From assembly GCA_050331095.1 (NCBI GenBank), contig JBHJHE010000013.1, forward strand, positions 24,034 through 88,033: a stretch of 64,000 nucleotides of DNA. Direction: 5' to 3'. Each line of letters starts with the position of its first letter. The stretch's first letter is position 1. The notes under the pieces are model-generated. The model was not told the origin of the DNA, made no database searches, and saw only the letters and a program-made list of their open reading frames with translations. This document shows, one piece after another, positions 43,921 to 52,179 of this stretch. Source of the stretch: MED-G105 sp050331095 (GTDB lineage Bacteria; Pseudomonadota; Alphaproteobacteria; Caulobacterales; Parvularculaceae). The position numbers and the translations under genes are program-made.

Positions 43921-45063
43921 ATGAAGCGTTCCCACGTCCTGATCGGCGCGGCGCTGGCCGCCTTTGCGGCGTCGCCGGCGGCCAGCGCCAATGAGACGCA
44001 GGTCTGCGTCAAAGGACCGGAGACCCGCACGGTCGAGGCGATCACCCCCGGCGAGGTCGGCGCTGCTTGCGACATGCGGCTGACGATCGAAACCGGGGCC
44101 GACCGCAGCGTTACGACGCCGTTCCACGCCAACAACCAATCGGACTTTTGCGCCCAGAAAGCCCGCGAGACCATGGCGAGGCTCGTTTCGCAGGGCTTCG
44201 ACTGCGCCCCGCCGGGCGAAGCGCCGGGCCTTGAGTTCGACACGAGCGACGCGCGGTTGCCCGCGCCGGGATCCGCGAGGGCGCCCGCGCCGGAGCCGAC
44301 GCGCGCGACGACCCGGACAGCCGCGGCGGCGACGGTCCCGGCGACGGCCGTCGGTGCGACCACCGTTTCCGCCGCCTCGGTTTCCGGGACAGCGGTTTCC
44401 GGGACAGCGGGTTCCGGGACCACGGGTTCAGCGACCGGGCGCGCGCGCGCAACGGCGGCGCCGGCGCCGCAAGCGGCCGCGCCGTCCGCCGAGCCGTCGC
44501 GAGCGACGCCAGCGAACGCCGTTCCCGCCAAGCCGCGTCCGGCCGCGTCAACCGGCGAGGGCGACGCGCCGACCGACGCCGAGAGTGCTGACGCCAAAGC
44601 GGCCGCGCCGGTTGATCGCGCGCCGTACCGCCCCCAAGAGGCCGCGGCCCTGATCCGCGGCGTGCTCGACGCCCAGCAGGCCGCCTGGAACGAGGGCGAC
44701 ATCGAGGCCTTTATGGCCGCCTATTGGAACAGCCCGAAACTGCGCCTCGTCTCCGGCACGACCGTGACCAAGGGTTGGAAAAAGATCCTGAGGCGCTACC
44801 GCGACCGCTACGGCGACAACGGCGATTTCGGCGTTTTGGCGTTCAGCGGCGTCGACGTCACCGTGCTCGAAGACGACGTCGCGCTTGTCGTCGGCCGCTA
44901 CGCCGTCGACCAGGGCGGACCGCCGGCGACCGGCGCTTTCTCGCTTGTGATGAAGCGTTTCGACGGCTTGTGGCGCATCGTCCACGACCACTCCGCCGCG
45001 GACCCGGTCGAACCGGTCGCAGCGCCTGCGTCGACGCCCGCGGAACCGCTTACGGAAGAGTAG
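43921..45063 (+). CDS. Exported protein with C-terminal NTF2/DUF4440-like domain
   Basis: A 380-aa protein with a signal peptide (VLIGAALAAFAASPAASANE). A small N-terminal domain has paired cysteines (QVCVKGPETR, AACDMRLTIE, DFCAQKAR, FDCAPPG; about residues 20-100). A long Ala/Thr/Pro linker follows (about 105-240), and an NTF2-like/SnoaL domain closes the protein (about 245-365: QQAAWNEGDIEAFMAAYWNS, MKRFDGLWRIVHDHSA). NTF2-like domains here usually bind small molecules; the role is unknown. The frame opens at 43828, but ATG 43921 begins the signal peptide. A 15-bp DNA repeat lies in the linker. Confidence 0.75.
   Translation: MKRSHVLIGAALAAFAASPAASANETQVCVKGPETRTVEAITPGEVGAACDMRLTIETGADRSVTTPFHANNQSDFCAQKARETMARLVSQGFDCAPPGEAPGLEFDTSDARLPAPGSARAPAPEPTRATTRTAAAATVPATAVGATTVSAASVSGTAVSGTAGSGTTGSATGRARATAAPAPQAAAPSAEPSRATPANAVPAKPRPAASTGEGDAPTDAESADAKAAAPVDRAPYRPQEAAALIRGVLDAQQAAWNEGDIEAFMAAYWNSPKLRLVSGTTVTKGWKKILRRYRDRYGDNGDFGVLAFSGVDVTVLEDDVALVVGRYAVDQGGPPATGAFSLVMKRFDGLWRIVHDHSAADPVEPVAAPASTPAEPLTEE
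44379..44423 (+). repeat. 15-bp tandem repeat, three copies, in the linker of the NTF2-like gene
   Basis: GGTTTCCGGGACAGC occurs at 44379-44393 and 44394-44408, with a degenerate third copy at 44409-44423. It encodes VSGTA-VSGTA-GSGTT. The period is a multiple of three, so copy-number changes would keep the frame and alter linker length. Confidence 0.85.
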
Positions 45064-45069
45064 CCCGCG

Positions 45070-45285
45070 CTACGGACAAACCGTGCGCTCGCTAGGCGCG
45101 CAGGCCGCCTCGCATCCGACGAGATCGTCATCATAGGGATCGCTGCGTCGGCACTGGTTGACGCAGGCGCTCTCCCGCACGCCGCAGGCGAACGAAGCGC
45201 CAACCTCCGCCGGCGTCGTCTGCGCGCACGCCGTCGCCGCTAAGGCTGCGACCGCGAGGCCACCGCGAATATGCAGGTTGGTCAT
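45070..45285 (-). CDS. Small cysteine-rich lipoprotein
   Basis: A 71-aa product with a lipoprotein signal (VAALAATACAQ, Cys20) and a mature part with six further cysteines (FACGVRESACVNQCRR, VGCEAACAPSERTVCP), which could form three disulfides. No family was recognised. It is convergent with the NTF2-like gene, with 6 bases between stops. The consistent signal and cysteine pattern make it a likely real gene despite its size. Confidence 0.65.
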   Translation of the reverse strand: MTNLHIRGGLAVAALAATACAQTTPAEVGASFACGVRESACVNQCRRSDPYDDDLVGCEAACAPSERTVCP

Positions 45286-45322
45286 CTAAGCGCCTCCGTC
45301 GTCCGCCCAGCATGCACAAGCT

Positions 45323-46414
45323 TTACGCGCGATCGCGCGCCGCGTCCGCCAGCCGTTCGACCAACGCCGCCGCCAGCGCGTCGAACCGTTCGAGGGACGG
45401 AGCGCTCGGGCCCGCGCCATCGACTTGAAGATCGAGGAGCAGGGGGATTTCCGCGAGCAACGGCGCGTTGAGTTCGCGCGCCGCGCGCCGCGCGCCGTCG
45501 TCGCCGAAGGGCGTCGCGCGCGCGCCGTTGGTCTCGATCCACGCCATATTGGCGACGACGCCGAGGATAGGCGCGCCGACCTTCGCGAAGAACGCCGCGG
45601 CCCGCTGCAGGTCCGCGACCGCGAGGCGCTCGGGTGTCGTCACGAGCGCGGCGCCGGCGAGGCGGCCGGTCTGGGCGAGGGAGAGGTGGACGTCGCCGGT
45701 GCCTGGAGGCGTGTCGACGATAAGGACGTCGAGGGGCCCCCAGGCGCCGTCGCCGACGAGCTGTCGCACGGCGCCCATCACCATCGGTCCGCGCCAGGCG
45801 ACGGCCTTGTCGGGGGCGACGAGAATGCCGATCGACATTGCGGCGAGCGACGGTCCGTCCGGTCCTTCCGGCGTCGCCGTCACCGGCTCCATGCGGCCCT
45901 CGACAAGCCGCGGCCGCGCGCCTTCGAGCCCGAGGAGCGTCGGCGCGGACGGTCCGTAGACGTCGGCGTCAAGGAGGCCCACCCGCAAGCCCCTGCGAGC
46001 AAGCGCCCGGGCGAGGTGGACCGCGACGGTCGACTTGCCGACGCCGCCCTTGCCCGACGCCACCGCGACGACGGCGCCGACGTCGCTGAGCGCGTCGGCG
46101 GCGGCGTTGATCCGTGCGCGTTTTTTCAAGCCCAGAGGATTGTCGTGGCCGCTAGAGGGCTTCTCGCCGACGCGAGCGATGACGGCGCGCTGGACGCCGG
46201 CGACGGCGGCGACGGCCCGCTCGACCCTGTCAGCGAGGGCGTCGGCGTCGGCCGCGGCGAGACCGCGCAGGTCGAGGTCGACGCGCGCAACCCCGGCGGG
46301 CGACGTTTTGAGGTCGGCTATGCGGCCCGACGCCACGACGTCGGCGTCGTCGCCGATCGCCGAAACGTCCTTCAAAACGGCACGGACACGGAGGATTAAC
46401 TGTTCTTTCGCCAT
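45323..46414 (-). CDS. mrp: Mrp/ApbC-type P-loop iron-sulfur carrier
   Basis: Mrp/ApbC ATPases deliver [4Fe-4S] clusters to target proteins. The 363-aa protein has an N-terminal DUF59 domain (residues 1-80), then a deviant Walker A SGKGGVGKSTVAVHLARAL (K127), a LLDADVYGPSAPTLLG block and DVLIVDTPPGTGDVHLSLAQ (in part). The C-terminal CxxC of many Mrp proteins is not evident: no cysteine is seen in the region VVANMAWIETNGARATPFG. The frame opens at 46501, and ATG 46414 (MAKEQLILRV) is preferred. It diverges from hflK. Confidence 0.93.
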   Translation of the reverse strand: MAKEQLILRVRAVLKDVSAIGDDADVVASGRIADLKTSPAGVARVDLDLRGLAAADADALADRVERAVAAVAGVQRAVIARVGEKPSSGHDNPLGLKKRARINAAADALSDVGAVVAVASGKGGVGKSTVAVHLARALARRGLRVGLLDADVYGPSAPTLLGLEGARPRLVEGRMEPVTATPEGPDGPSLAAMSIGILVAPDKAVAWRGPMVMGAVRQLVGDGAWGPLDVLIVDTPPGTGDVHLSLAQTGRLAGAALVTTPERLAVADLQRAAAFFAKVGAPILGVVANMAWIETNGARATPFGDDGARRAARELNAPLLAEIPLLLDLQVDGAGPSAPSLERFDALAAALVERLADAARDRA

Positions 46415-46584
46415 AGCGCGCAACAAGAGGTCGCGGCGCGGCCGCGAACGGGAGGCGCGCATTGCGCGCGCCGGCACAGGGCATATATAGGCGCTTTGCA
46501 ACGCATCGCGAGGCGTCGTCCGCGCGGCCGACGCCGTCGTCGGGCCTTCAAGGGCCCATAATTGCGGCCGATACGAGGTGACGA

Positions 46585-47760
46585 ATGCCCTGGCAAGATA
46601 ACTCCGGAAACAAAGGCGGACCGGTCAAAGGACCGTGGGGACAGCCGCCGCGCGGCGGGCCCAACGGCGACGGGTCCGGCGGCGGGCGCGGCCCGAACCG
46701 CCCACGCGGGCCCGGCGGCGAGCCGCCGGACCTTGAGGAACTGCTGCAGGCCTCGCGTCAGCGCCTGAAACGCGCGTTCCCCCGTGGACCGCGGGGACCG
46801 AAGGGGCCTGAGTTCAACGTACGCACGGCCGGGCTCGTCGGCGGCGCGCTCGTCTTTCTGTGGGGCCTCAGCGGCGTTTACACGGTCGACGCGGCCGAGC
46901 TTGGCGTCGTCACGACGTTTGGCAAGTTTCAAACCGTCACCGGTCCGGGCCTGCACTGGCACGCGCCGGCGCCGGTTCAGAGCGCGCGCACCGAAACCGT
47001 GACGACGTTGCGGACGAACTCGATACCGCCGACGCGCACCCAGCGCGGCGCGCGCAGCGAAGGCCTGATGCTTACCGGCGACAAGAACATCGTCGACGTC
47101 GCCATGAAAGTGCAGTGGAAGATCAAGCCCGGGCTTGAATCCGCCGATGAAGAGCTGCCGGGCGTCGCGCAGTTCATCTTCAACATCGACGATCCGAACA
47201 ATCTCGTGCGCACCGTCGGCGAGGCGTCGATCCGCGAGGTCGTCGGGCGCAACACGCTCGACTTCGTTCAGACTACGGGCCGAACCGCCGTACAGGAACA
47301 AACCCGAGAGTTGATGCAGTCGACGCTCGATCTGCAAAAGTCCGGGATCGAGATCACGGAAGTGAACCTCGAAAAAACCGAGCCGCCGACGTCGGAGGTG
47401 AACGAGGCGTTCCTCGACGTCGAAGCCGCGAAGCAGGACCGCGAGCAATACGTCAACACGGCGAAGGCTTACGCGAACCGCATCGTGCCGGAGGCCCGCG
47501 GCGACGCGCAGCAGATCATCGAGCGCGCGCGCGCTTATCAGGCGCAGGTCACCGCTGAATCGCGCGGTCAGGCCGACCGGTTCAGCGCTATTCTGGCGGA
47601 GTATGAGAAAGCGCCGGAAGTGACGCGCCAGCGCATGTATCTTGAAACCGTCGAGCGGGTGCTCGGCGACATGAACAAGATCATCGTCGAGCGCGACGCC
47701 GGTTCGGGCGTCGTGCCCTACTTGCCGTTGAACGAACTGACGAAACGGAGCGCCGAATAA
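46585..47760 (+). CDS. hflK: FtsH protease modulator HflK
   Basis: HflK and HflC form a membrane complex that controls the AAA protease FtsH. The 391-aa protein has a Gly/Pro/Arg-rich N-terminus (residues 1-70), one membrane helix (TAGLVGGALVFLWGLSGVYTV) and an SPFH/prohibitin domain. A coiled region (EARGDAQQIIERARAYQAQVTAE, in part) precedes the C-terminus. The TAA stop shares one base with the hflC ATG (TAATG). Confidence 0.96.
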   Translation: MPWQDNSGNKGGPVKGPWGQPPRGGPNGDGSGGGRGPNRPRGPGGEPPDLEELLQASRQRLKRAFPRGPRGPKGPEFNVRTAGLVGGALVFLWGLSGVYTVDAAELGVVTTFGKFQTVTGPGLHWHAPAPVQSARTETVTTLRTNSIPPTRTQRGARSEGLMLTGDKNIVDVAMKVQWKIKPGLESADEELPGVAQFIFNIDDPNNLVRTVGEASIREVVGRNTLDFVQTTGRTAVQEQTRELMQSTLDLQKSGIEITEVNLEKTEPPTSEVNEAFLDVEAAKQDREQYVNTAKAYANRIVPEARGDAQQIIERARAYQAQVTAESRGQADRFSAILAEYEKAPEVTRQRMYLETVERVLGDMNKIIVERDAGSGVVPYLPLNELTKRSAE

Positions 47761-48632
47761 TGCGCAACGCAGGCTTGCCCTTGATCGCGGGGCTGATCTT
47801 CGTCGCGATCGTCGTGATCTCCAACGCCGCCTTCATCGTGCCTGAAACCAAGACCGCGATCGTCTTGCGGTTCGGGGCGCCCACGAATGACTACTCGGAG
47901 GCGGGGCTCAAGTACAAAACCCCGATCGCGGAGAACGTTCTTTACATCGACAAACGTAACCGCGAACTCGACCAGGAGCCGATAGAGATCATCGCGAGCA
48001 GCCAGGAGCGGCTGCTCGTCGACGCCTTCGCGCGCTATCGCATCGTGGATCCGTTGCAGTTCTACCAGGCGGTGCGCAGCGAAGAGACGGGCGACTCGCG
48101 GCTTCAGTCGCTGATGAACCAGACCGTCCGCCGGGTCCTCGGCGAGGTCAGCGTTGACGACATCGTTTCCGACAAGCGCGCCGAACTGATGCTTCGGATT
48201 CGCGACCTGCTCGGCCAAAGCGCGCGACCGCTCGGGGTCGACATTATCGACGTCAAGATCCGCCGCGCCGATCTACCGACCCAGAACAGCCAGGCCGTGT
48301 TCCAGCGCATGATCACCGAGCGCAATCAGCTCGCCCAGGAGATCCGCGCTACGGGCAACGAACAGGCGAAAGTCGTCCAGGCCGAAGCCGACCGCCGCGC
48401 GACGGAGATCCGCGCCGAAGCGGAAGAGGAGTCGGAGAAGCTTCGCGGCCTCGCCGACGCCGAACGCAACGCGGTCTTCGCGGCCGCTTATGGCAAGGAC
48501 CCGGAGTTTTTCGCGTTCTCCCGCTCGCTTCTGGCGTACGAAGAGGCGCTACAGAAAGGCGACGCGACGATCCTGTTGTCGCCGGATTCGGAGTTCTTCC
48601 GTTACTTCAACAGCCTGGACGGAACGCGCTGA
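47760..48632 (+). CDS. hflC: FtsH protease modulator HflC
   Basis: Partner of HflK; 290 aa. It has an N-terminal signal anchor (LIAGLIFVAIVVISNAAFIV), an SPFH domain starting VPETKTAIVLRFGAP, and a long helix EQAKVVQAEADRRATEIRAEAEEE (in part). Family blocks such as SQERLLVDAFARYRIVDPLQFYQAV are clear. It is followed 117 bases later by a Do-like protease gene; hflK-hflC-degP is a common alphaproteobacterial order for membrane protein quality control. Confidence 0.96.
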   Translation: MRNAGLPLIAGLIFVAIVVISNAAFIVPETKTAIVLRFGAPTNDYSEAGLKYKTPIAENVLYIDKRNRELDQEPIEIIASSQERLLVDAFARYRIVDPLQFYQAVRSEETGDSRLQSLMNQTVRRVLGEVSVDDIVSDKRAELMLRIRDLLGQSARPLGVDIIDVKIRRADLPTQNSQAVFQRMITERNQLAQEIRATGNEQAKVVQAEADRRATEIRAEAEEESEKLRGLADAERNAVFAAAYGKDPEFFAFSRSLLAYEEALQKGDATILLSPDSEFFRYFNSLDGTR

Positions 48633-48698
48633 CGGCGCGTTCGGGCTTGCCGTCGACCGCTATTGCGTTAACGTCTGCGGGTTAGTGCGGACGGGGCG

Positions 48699-48724
48699 TG
48701 CGGCGCGAAAACTCGCGCGCCGCA
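48699..48724. repeat. Strong GC hairpin between hflC and the Do-like protease gene
   Basis: TGCGGCGCG (48699-48707) pairs perfectly with CGCGCCGCA (48716-48724) around an 8-base loop. There is no T-run. It could be a terminator or attenuator, or a block to read-through, in front of the protease gene at 48750. Confidence 0.55.
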
Positions 48725-48749
48725 GCGGGAACGACGAGGCGAACGCGAC

Positions 48750-50138
48750 ATGAGCGTCTTTCAACGAAAAATCGGCCGCGCCGCTGCGGCGTTCGCGGCG
48801 GCGGCGGCGGTGTCGATCGCCGCGCCGGTCGAGGCGGCCCGCGGCTCGCGCCACACGGAAAGCTCGCTGCCAGATCTCGTCGAGCGCCTGTCGCCGGCGG
48901 TCATCAACGTCTCGTCCTCGCAAAACGTGGGCGGCGGCAGCGCGGCGGTGCGCCAGGGACGGCGCAAGCTCTCGCCGCAGGCCGTCTCCCTTGGCTCCGG
49001 CTTCATCATCGATCCGTCGGGCGTCGCCGTCACCAATAACCACGTCATCGACAACGCCGAGGAGATCAAAGTCACCCTTAACGACGGCCGCGAGTTCCGG
49101 GCCGAAGTCCGCGCCCGCGACCGGGAAACCGACATCGCGATCCTGCGGATCGACGCGGAGGGCGCGCGCCTGCCGTTCGTCGAGTTCGGCGATTCGGACG
49201 CGGCGCGCGTCGGCGAGGACGTGTTCGCCATCGGCAATCCGTTCGGCCTCGGCGGAACGGTGACGCGCGGCATCATCTCGGCGCGCAACCGCGATATCGA
49301 CGCCGGCAGCTTCGACGACTTCATACAGACCGACGCCGCCATTAACCGCGGCAATTCAGGCGGCCCCCTTTTCAACTTCGACGGCGACGTCATCGGCGTG
49401 AACACGGCCATCTACTCCCAAACCGGCGGCTCCGTCGGCGTCGGGTTCGCGGTGCCCGCCGACCTCGCAAAAATCGTCGTTGACCAGCTTCTGCGCTATG
49501 GCGAAACGCGCCGCGGCTGGCTCGGCGTGTCGATTGACGACGTAACGCCGGACCTCGCCAGGGAGCTCGGCTTCGACCGGCCGCGCGGCGCGCGGGTCAC
49601 CGTCGTGCGGCCGAACCGCCCGGCGCTGTCGGCGGGCCTGAGGCCGAAAGACGTCATCGTCGAATTCAACCGGGACCGGGTTGGTTCCGTGCGCGATCTG
49701 ACGCGCCTCGTCGCCGAGACGCCGGTGGGCGAGACCGTCAACATGGTGGTCGTCCGCGAAGGCCGGCGCGTCACGTTGCGCGTCACGCTCGACCGTCGGG
49801 AGACGAATATTCTGGCTTCGTTGCCGGCGGGCCCATTGCCCGAAGGCGCAGCCCAAAGCTCGGGCCTCACCCTGCAGGCGCCGTCGCGCGAATTGTCCCA
49901 GGCGTTCGGCCTGCAGCCCGACGTTGCGGGCGTCGTCGTCACCGCCGTCGATCCGAACAGCCCGGCGGCGATCGTCCTGAAGCCCGGCGACGTCATCCTC
50001 GAAATCGGCTGGGAGCGGATCACGCGCCCCGACGCGGCCGCTTCGAAACTCGAAAAGCTCCGCAATCTGAACTCCGGACCAGTGGTCATCATGGTTCAGC
50101 GCGGCGACATCGTGATGACGGAGACGTTGCGGCCGTAA
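48750..50138 (+). CDS. degP: Do-like (DegP/DegQ) periplasmic serine endoprotease
   Basis: A 462-aa HtrA-family protease for misfolded envelope proteins. It has a signal peptide ending near APVEAA (residue 30), and the trypsin-like domain carries the catalytic triad His98 (TNNHVID), Asp128 (RETDIAILR) and Ser203 (NRGNSGGPLF). Two PDZ domains follow (about 280-370 and 375-460: RRGWLGVSIDDVTPDLA, GVVVTAVDPNSPAA). DegP versus DegQ cannot be separated by eye. It lies downstream of hflKC. Confidence 0.95.
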   Translation: MSVFQRKIGRAAAAFAAAAAVSIAAPVEAARGSRHTESSLPDLVERLSPAVINVSSSQNVGGGSAAVRQGRRKLSPQAVSLGSGFIIDPSGVAVTNNHVIDNAEEIKVTLNDGREFRAEVRARDRETDIAILRIDAEGARLPFVEFGDSDAARVGEDVFAIGNPFGLGGTVTRGIISARNRDIDAGSFDDFIQTDAAINRGNSGGPLFNFDGDVIGVNTAIYSQTGGSVGVGFAVPADLAKIVVDQLLRYGETRRGWLGVSIDDVTPDLARELGFDRPRGARVTVVRPNRPALSAGLRPKDVIVEFNRDRVGSVRDLTRLVAETPVGETVNMVVVREGRRVTLRVTLDRRETNILASLPAGPLPEGAAQSSGLTLQAPSRELSQAFGLQPDVAGVVVTAVDPNSPAAIVLKPGDVILEIGWERITRPDAAASKLEKLRNLNSGPVVIMVQRGDIVMTETLRP

Positions 50139-50154
50139 CTGTCGCACTCTTCCG

Positions 50155-51075
50155 TCAGGCGCCGACGAAATCGTCGGCGGACAGTCCCTGCAAGAATAAA
50201 AGCGCCGTGAGGTCGCCATGGTAGCCGCGCGCATCGGCCGCTGCAGCGACGGCGGGTTTGGCGCGAAAGGCGACGCCGAGCCCGGCGGCCCCGATCATCG
50301 CCAGATCATTGGCGCCGTCGCCGACCGCAAGCGCGTCGGCGGGCGACAGCCCGCGCCCGCGAGTGAGTTCGTTCAACGCCGCGGCCTTCGCATCGCGCCC
50401 CAGGATCGGTTTGCGCACGTCGCCGGTCAGGGCGTTTTCGGCGATCTCAAGCTCATTGGCGCGGTGGACGTCAAAGCCGGCCGCGCGAGCTACTTTGTCC
50501 GTGAAGAATGTAAAGCCGCCTGAGACGAGCGCCGCGAACCCGCGGCGTTCGCGCATCGTCGCGACGAGCGTCGTCGCGCCGGGCGTCAGCGAAATTCGTT
50601 CCGTCCACGTTCTTTCCAGAGCGGACGCGTCGAGACCTTCCAATCGCGCGACGCGCTCGAGGAGCGCCTTCTCGAAATCAAGCTCGCCGCGCATGGCGCG
50701 CTCGGTGACGGCGGCGATCTCGTCCTTCAGCCCGGCGAAATCCGCGAGCTCGTCGAGGCACTCCTGTTCGATGATCGTCGAATCCATGTCGGCGATCAGG
50801 AACCGTTTCTCGCGGTTCGCCGCAGGCACAATGTTGACGTCGACGGGCGCGCCCTGGAGGGCCTCAAGCGCGGCCTCGGCGACGCCGTCGCGACGCGAAA
50901 CGCCGAGTTCGCAGGCGACGCCCGGCGCGAGCATTCGCCAGTCTTCGCCGTCGGCGACGCCGAGCGCGGAGAGCGCGGCCCCGACGCGCGCCAGAAGCGC
51001 CTCGTCGAGCGCGGGCCTCGCCGGGCCGCAAATCAGGCTGCAGACGAACCGCTCGTCGTCGATCGCGTCGTTCAT
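50155..51075 (-). CDS. serB: Phosphoserine phosphatase SerB
   Basis: SerB completes serine synthesis by dephosphorylating phosphoserine. The 306-aa HAD-family protein has the nucleophile motif DMDSTIIEQECLDELAD, motif II VSGGFTFF, and the acidic motif AVGDGANDLAMIGAAGLGVAF (in part). The N-terminal ~90 residues form an ACT-like regulatory region. It is convergent with degP (16-base gap) and divergent from miaA (36-base gap). Confidence 0.96.
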   Translation of the reverse strand: MNDAIDDERFVCSLICGPARPALDEALLARVGAALSALGVADGEDWRMLAPGVACELGVSRRDGVAEAALEALQGAPVDVNIVPAANREKRFLIADMDSTIIEQECLDELADFAGLKDEIAAVTERAMRGELDFEKALLERVARLEGLDASALERTWTERISLTPGATTLVATMRERRGFAALVSGGFTFFTDKVARAAGFDVHRANELEIAENALTGDVRKPILGRDAKAAALNELTRGRGLSPADALAVGDGANDLAMIGAAGLGVAFRAKPAVAAAADARGYHGDLTALLFLQGLSADDFVGA

Positions 51076-51111
51076 GGGCGCTGTTCCGCACGAAAATAGA
51101 AAGCCAGGGCC

Positions 51112-52059
51112 TTGACCCGCGCCGCCGTGACCTGCGCCGCCACTGGCCGCGTCGCCGTCATCGCAGGGCCAACAGCCAGCGGCAAGACGCGGGCCGGCCT
51201 CAACCTCGCCGCGCGCTGGCGCGGGGCGAGCGGCGCGGAAATCGTCAACGCCGACGCGATGCAGCTCTACCGCGACATTCCAGTTCTATCGGCGCAACCG
51301 ACGCCCGAGGAGCGCGGCGACGTCCCGCACCATCTGTTCGGCGTCGTCGACGCGGCGACGCCCTGCTCGGCGGGGGCGTGGGCGCGCCGCGCGGCGCCGA
51401 TCCTCAAGCGCGTCGTCGCCGACGGCGGCCTCGCGATCCTCGTCGGCGGCTCCGGCCTGTACCTGCGCGCCGCCGTGGAGGGCCTGTCGGCGGCGCCGCG
51501 GATCCCTGAAGCCGTGCGCGAAGCCGCCCGTGCGCGTCTTGGCGAAGTGGGCCTGCCCGCGTTTCGCGCGGAAACCCTCGATCTTGATCCCGCGATGGCG
51601 CGCCTCGACCCCAACGACGCTCAGCGTCACTTGCGCGCCTGGGAGGTCGCGACCGCCTCGGGAACGCCCTTGTCGACGCTCCAGGCTCAAAACGGGCCGC
51701 CCGCCGCGCCGCGCGTCGACGCCCGCATCGTCATCGAGCCCGACCGTGACGCGCTCTACGCGGCGTGCGACGCCCGTTTCGACGCGATGTTGGCCGGCGG
51801 CGCCCTCGACGAGGTCGGGCGGCTCGCGTCGCGCGGTCTCGACGCGGACCTGCCGGCGATGAAGGCGCTCGGCGTCGCCGAACTCGCCGCCCACTTGCGA
51901 GGCGAGAGCGATCTTCACACGGCCGGCGCGCTCGCCAAGCGAAACACGAGGCGTTTCGCCAAACGCCAGCTCACCTGGTTCCGCAACCAGACGAACGACT
52001 GGCCGCGCGCGACGTCGCCGGAGACCGCCGCGGAGCGCCTCGCGAAGGAACTCGCGTGA
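51112..52059 (+). CDS. miaA: tRNA dimethylallyltransferase MiaA
   Basis: MiaA adds a dimethylallyl group to A37 of tRNAs reading UNN codons. The 315-aa product has the P-loop VIAGPTASGKTRAGL, DAMQLYRDIPVLSAQPT, VPHHLFGVVD and GGSGLYLRAAVEGL. The C-terminal RFAKRQLTWFRNQ is the usual tRNA-contact helix. The start is TTG 51112 or GTG 51127; neither has a strong ribosome site, so the N-terminus is uncertain by five residues. Confidence 0.95.
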   Translation: MTRAAVTCAATGRVAVIAGPTASGKTRAGLNLAARWRGASGAEIVNADAMQLYRDIPVLSAQPTPEERGDVPHHLFGVVDAATPCSAGAWARRAAPILKRVVADGGLAILVGGSGLYLRAAVEGLSAAPRIPEAVREAARARLGEVGLPAFRAETLDLDPAMARLDPNDAQRHLRAWEVATASGTPLSTLQAQNGPPAAPRVDARIVIEPDRDALYAACDARFDAMLAGGALDEVGRLASRGLDADLPAMKALGVAELAAHLRGESDLHTAGALAKRNTRRFAKRQLTWFRNQTNDWPRATSPETAAERLAKELA

Positions 52060-52111
52060 GGAACGCGCTTGCGCGCGCGACCGGGCGGACGGTACGCCGT
52101 CGCCTCAAAAA

Positions 52112-52129
52112 CGCCCGCTTACGCGGGCG
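52112..52129. repeat. GC hairpin downstream of miaA
   Basis: CGCCCGC (52112-52118) and GCGGGCG (52123-52129) pair around TTAC. The stem is flanked by an A-run (52107-52111) on the left, so it resembles a terminator read leftward, while miaA lies to its left and reads rightward. Its role in either direction is uncertain. Confidence 0.45.
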
Positions 52130-52179
52130 CTTAAGGCGCGCGGGGGTTTCTGTCGCCTAGAACGTTACGGGGCCGCCAG

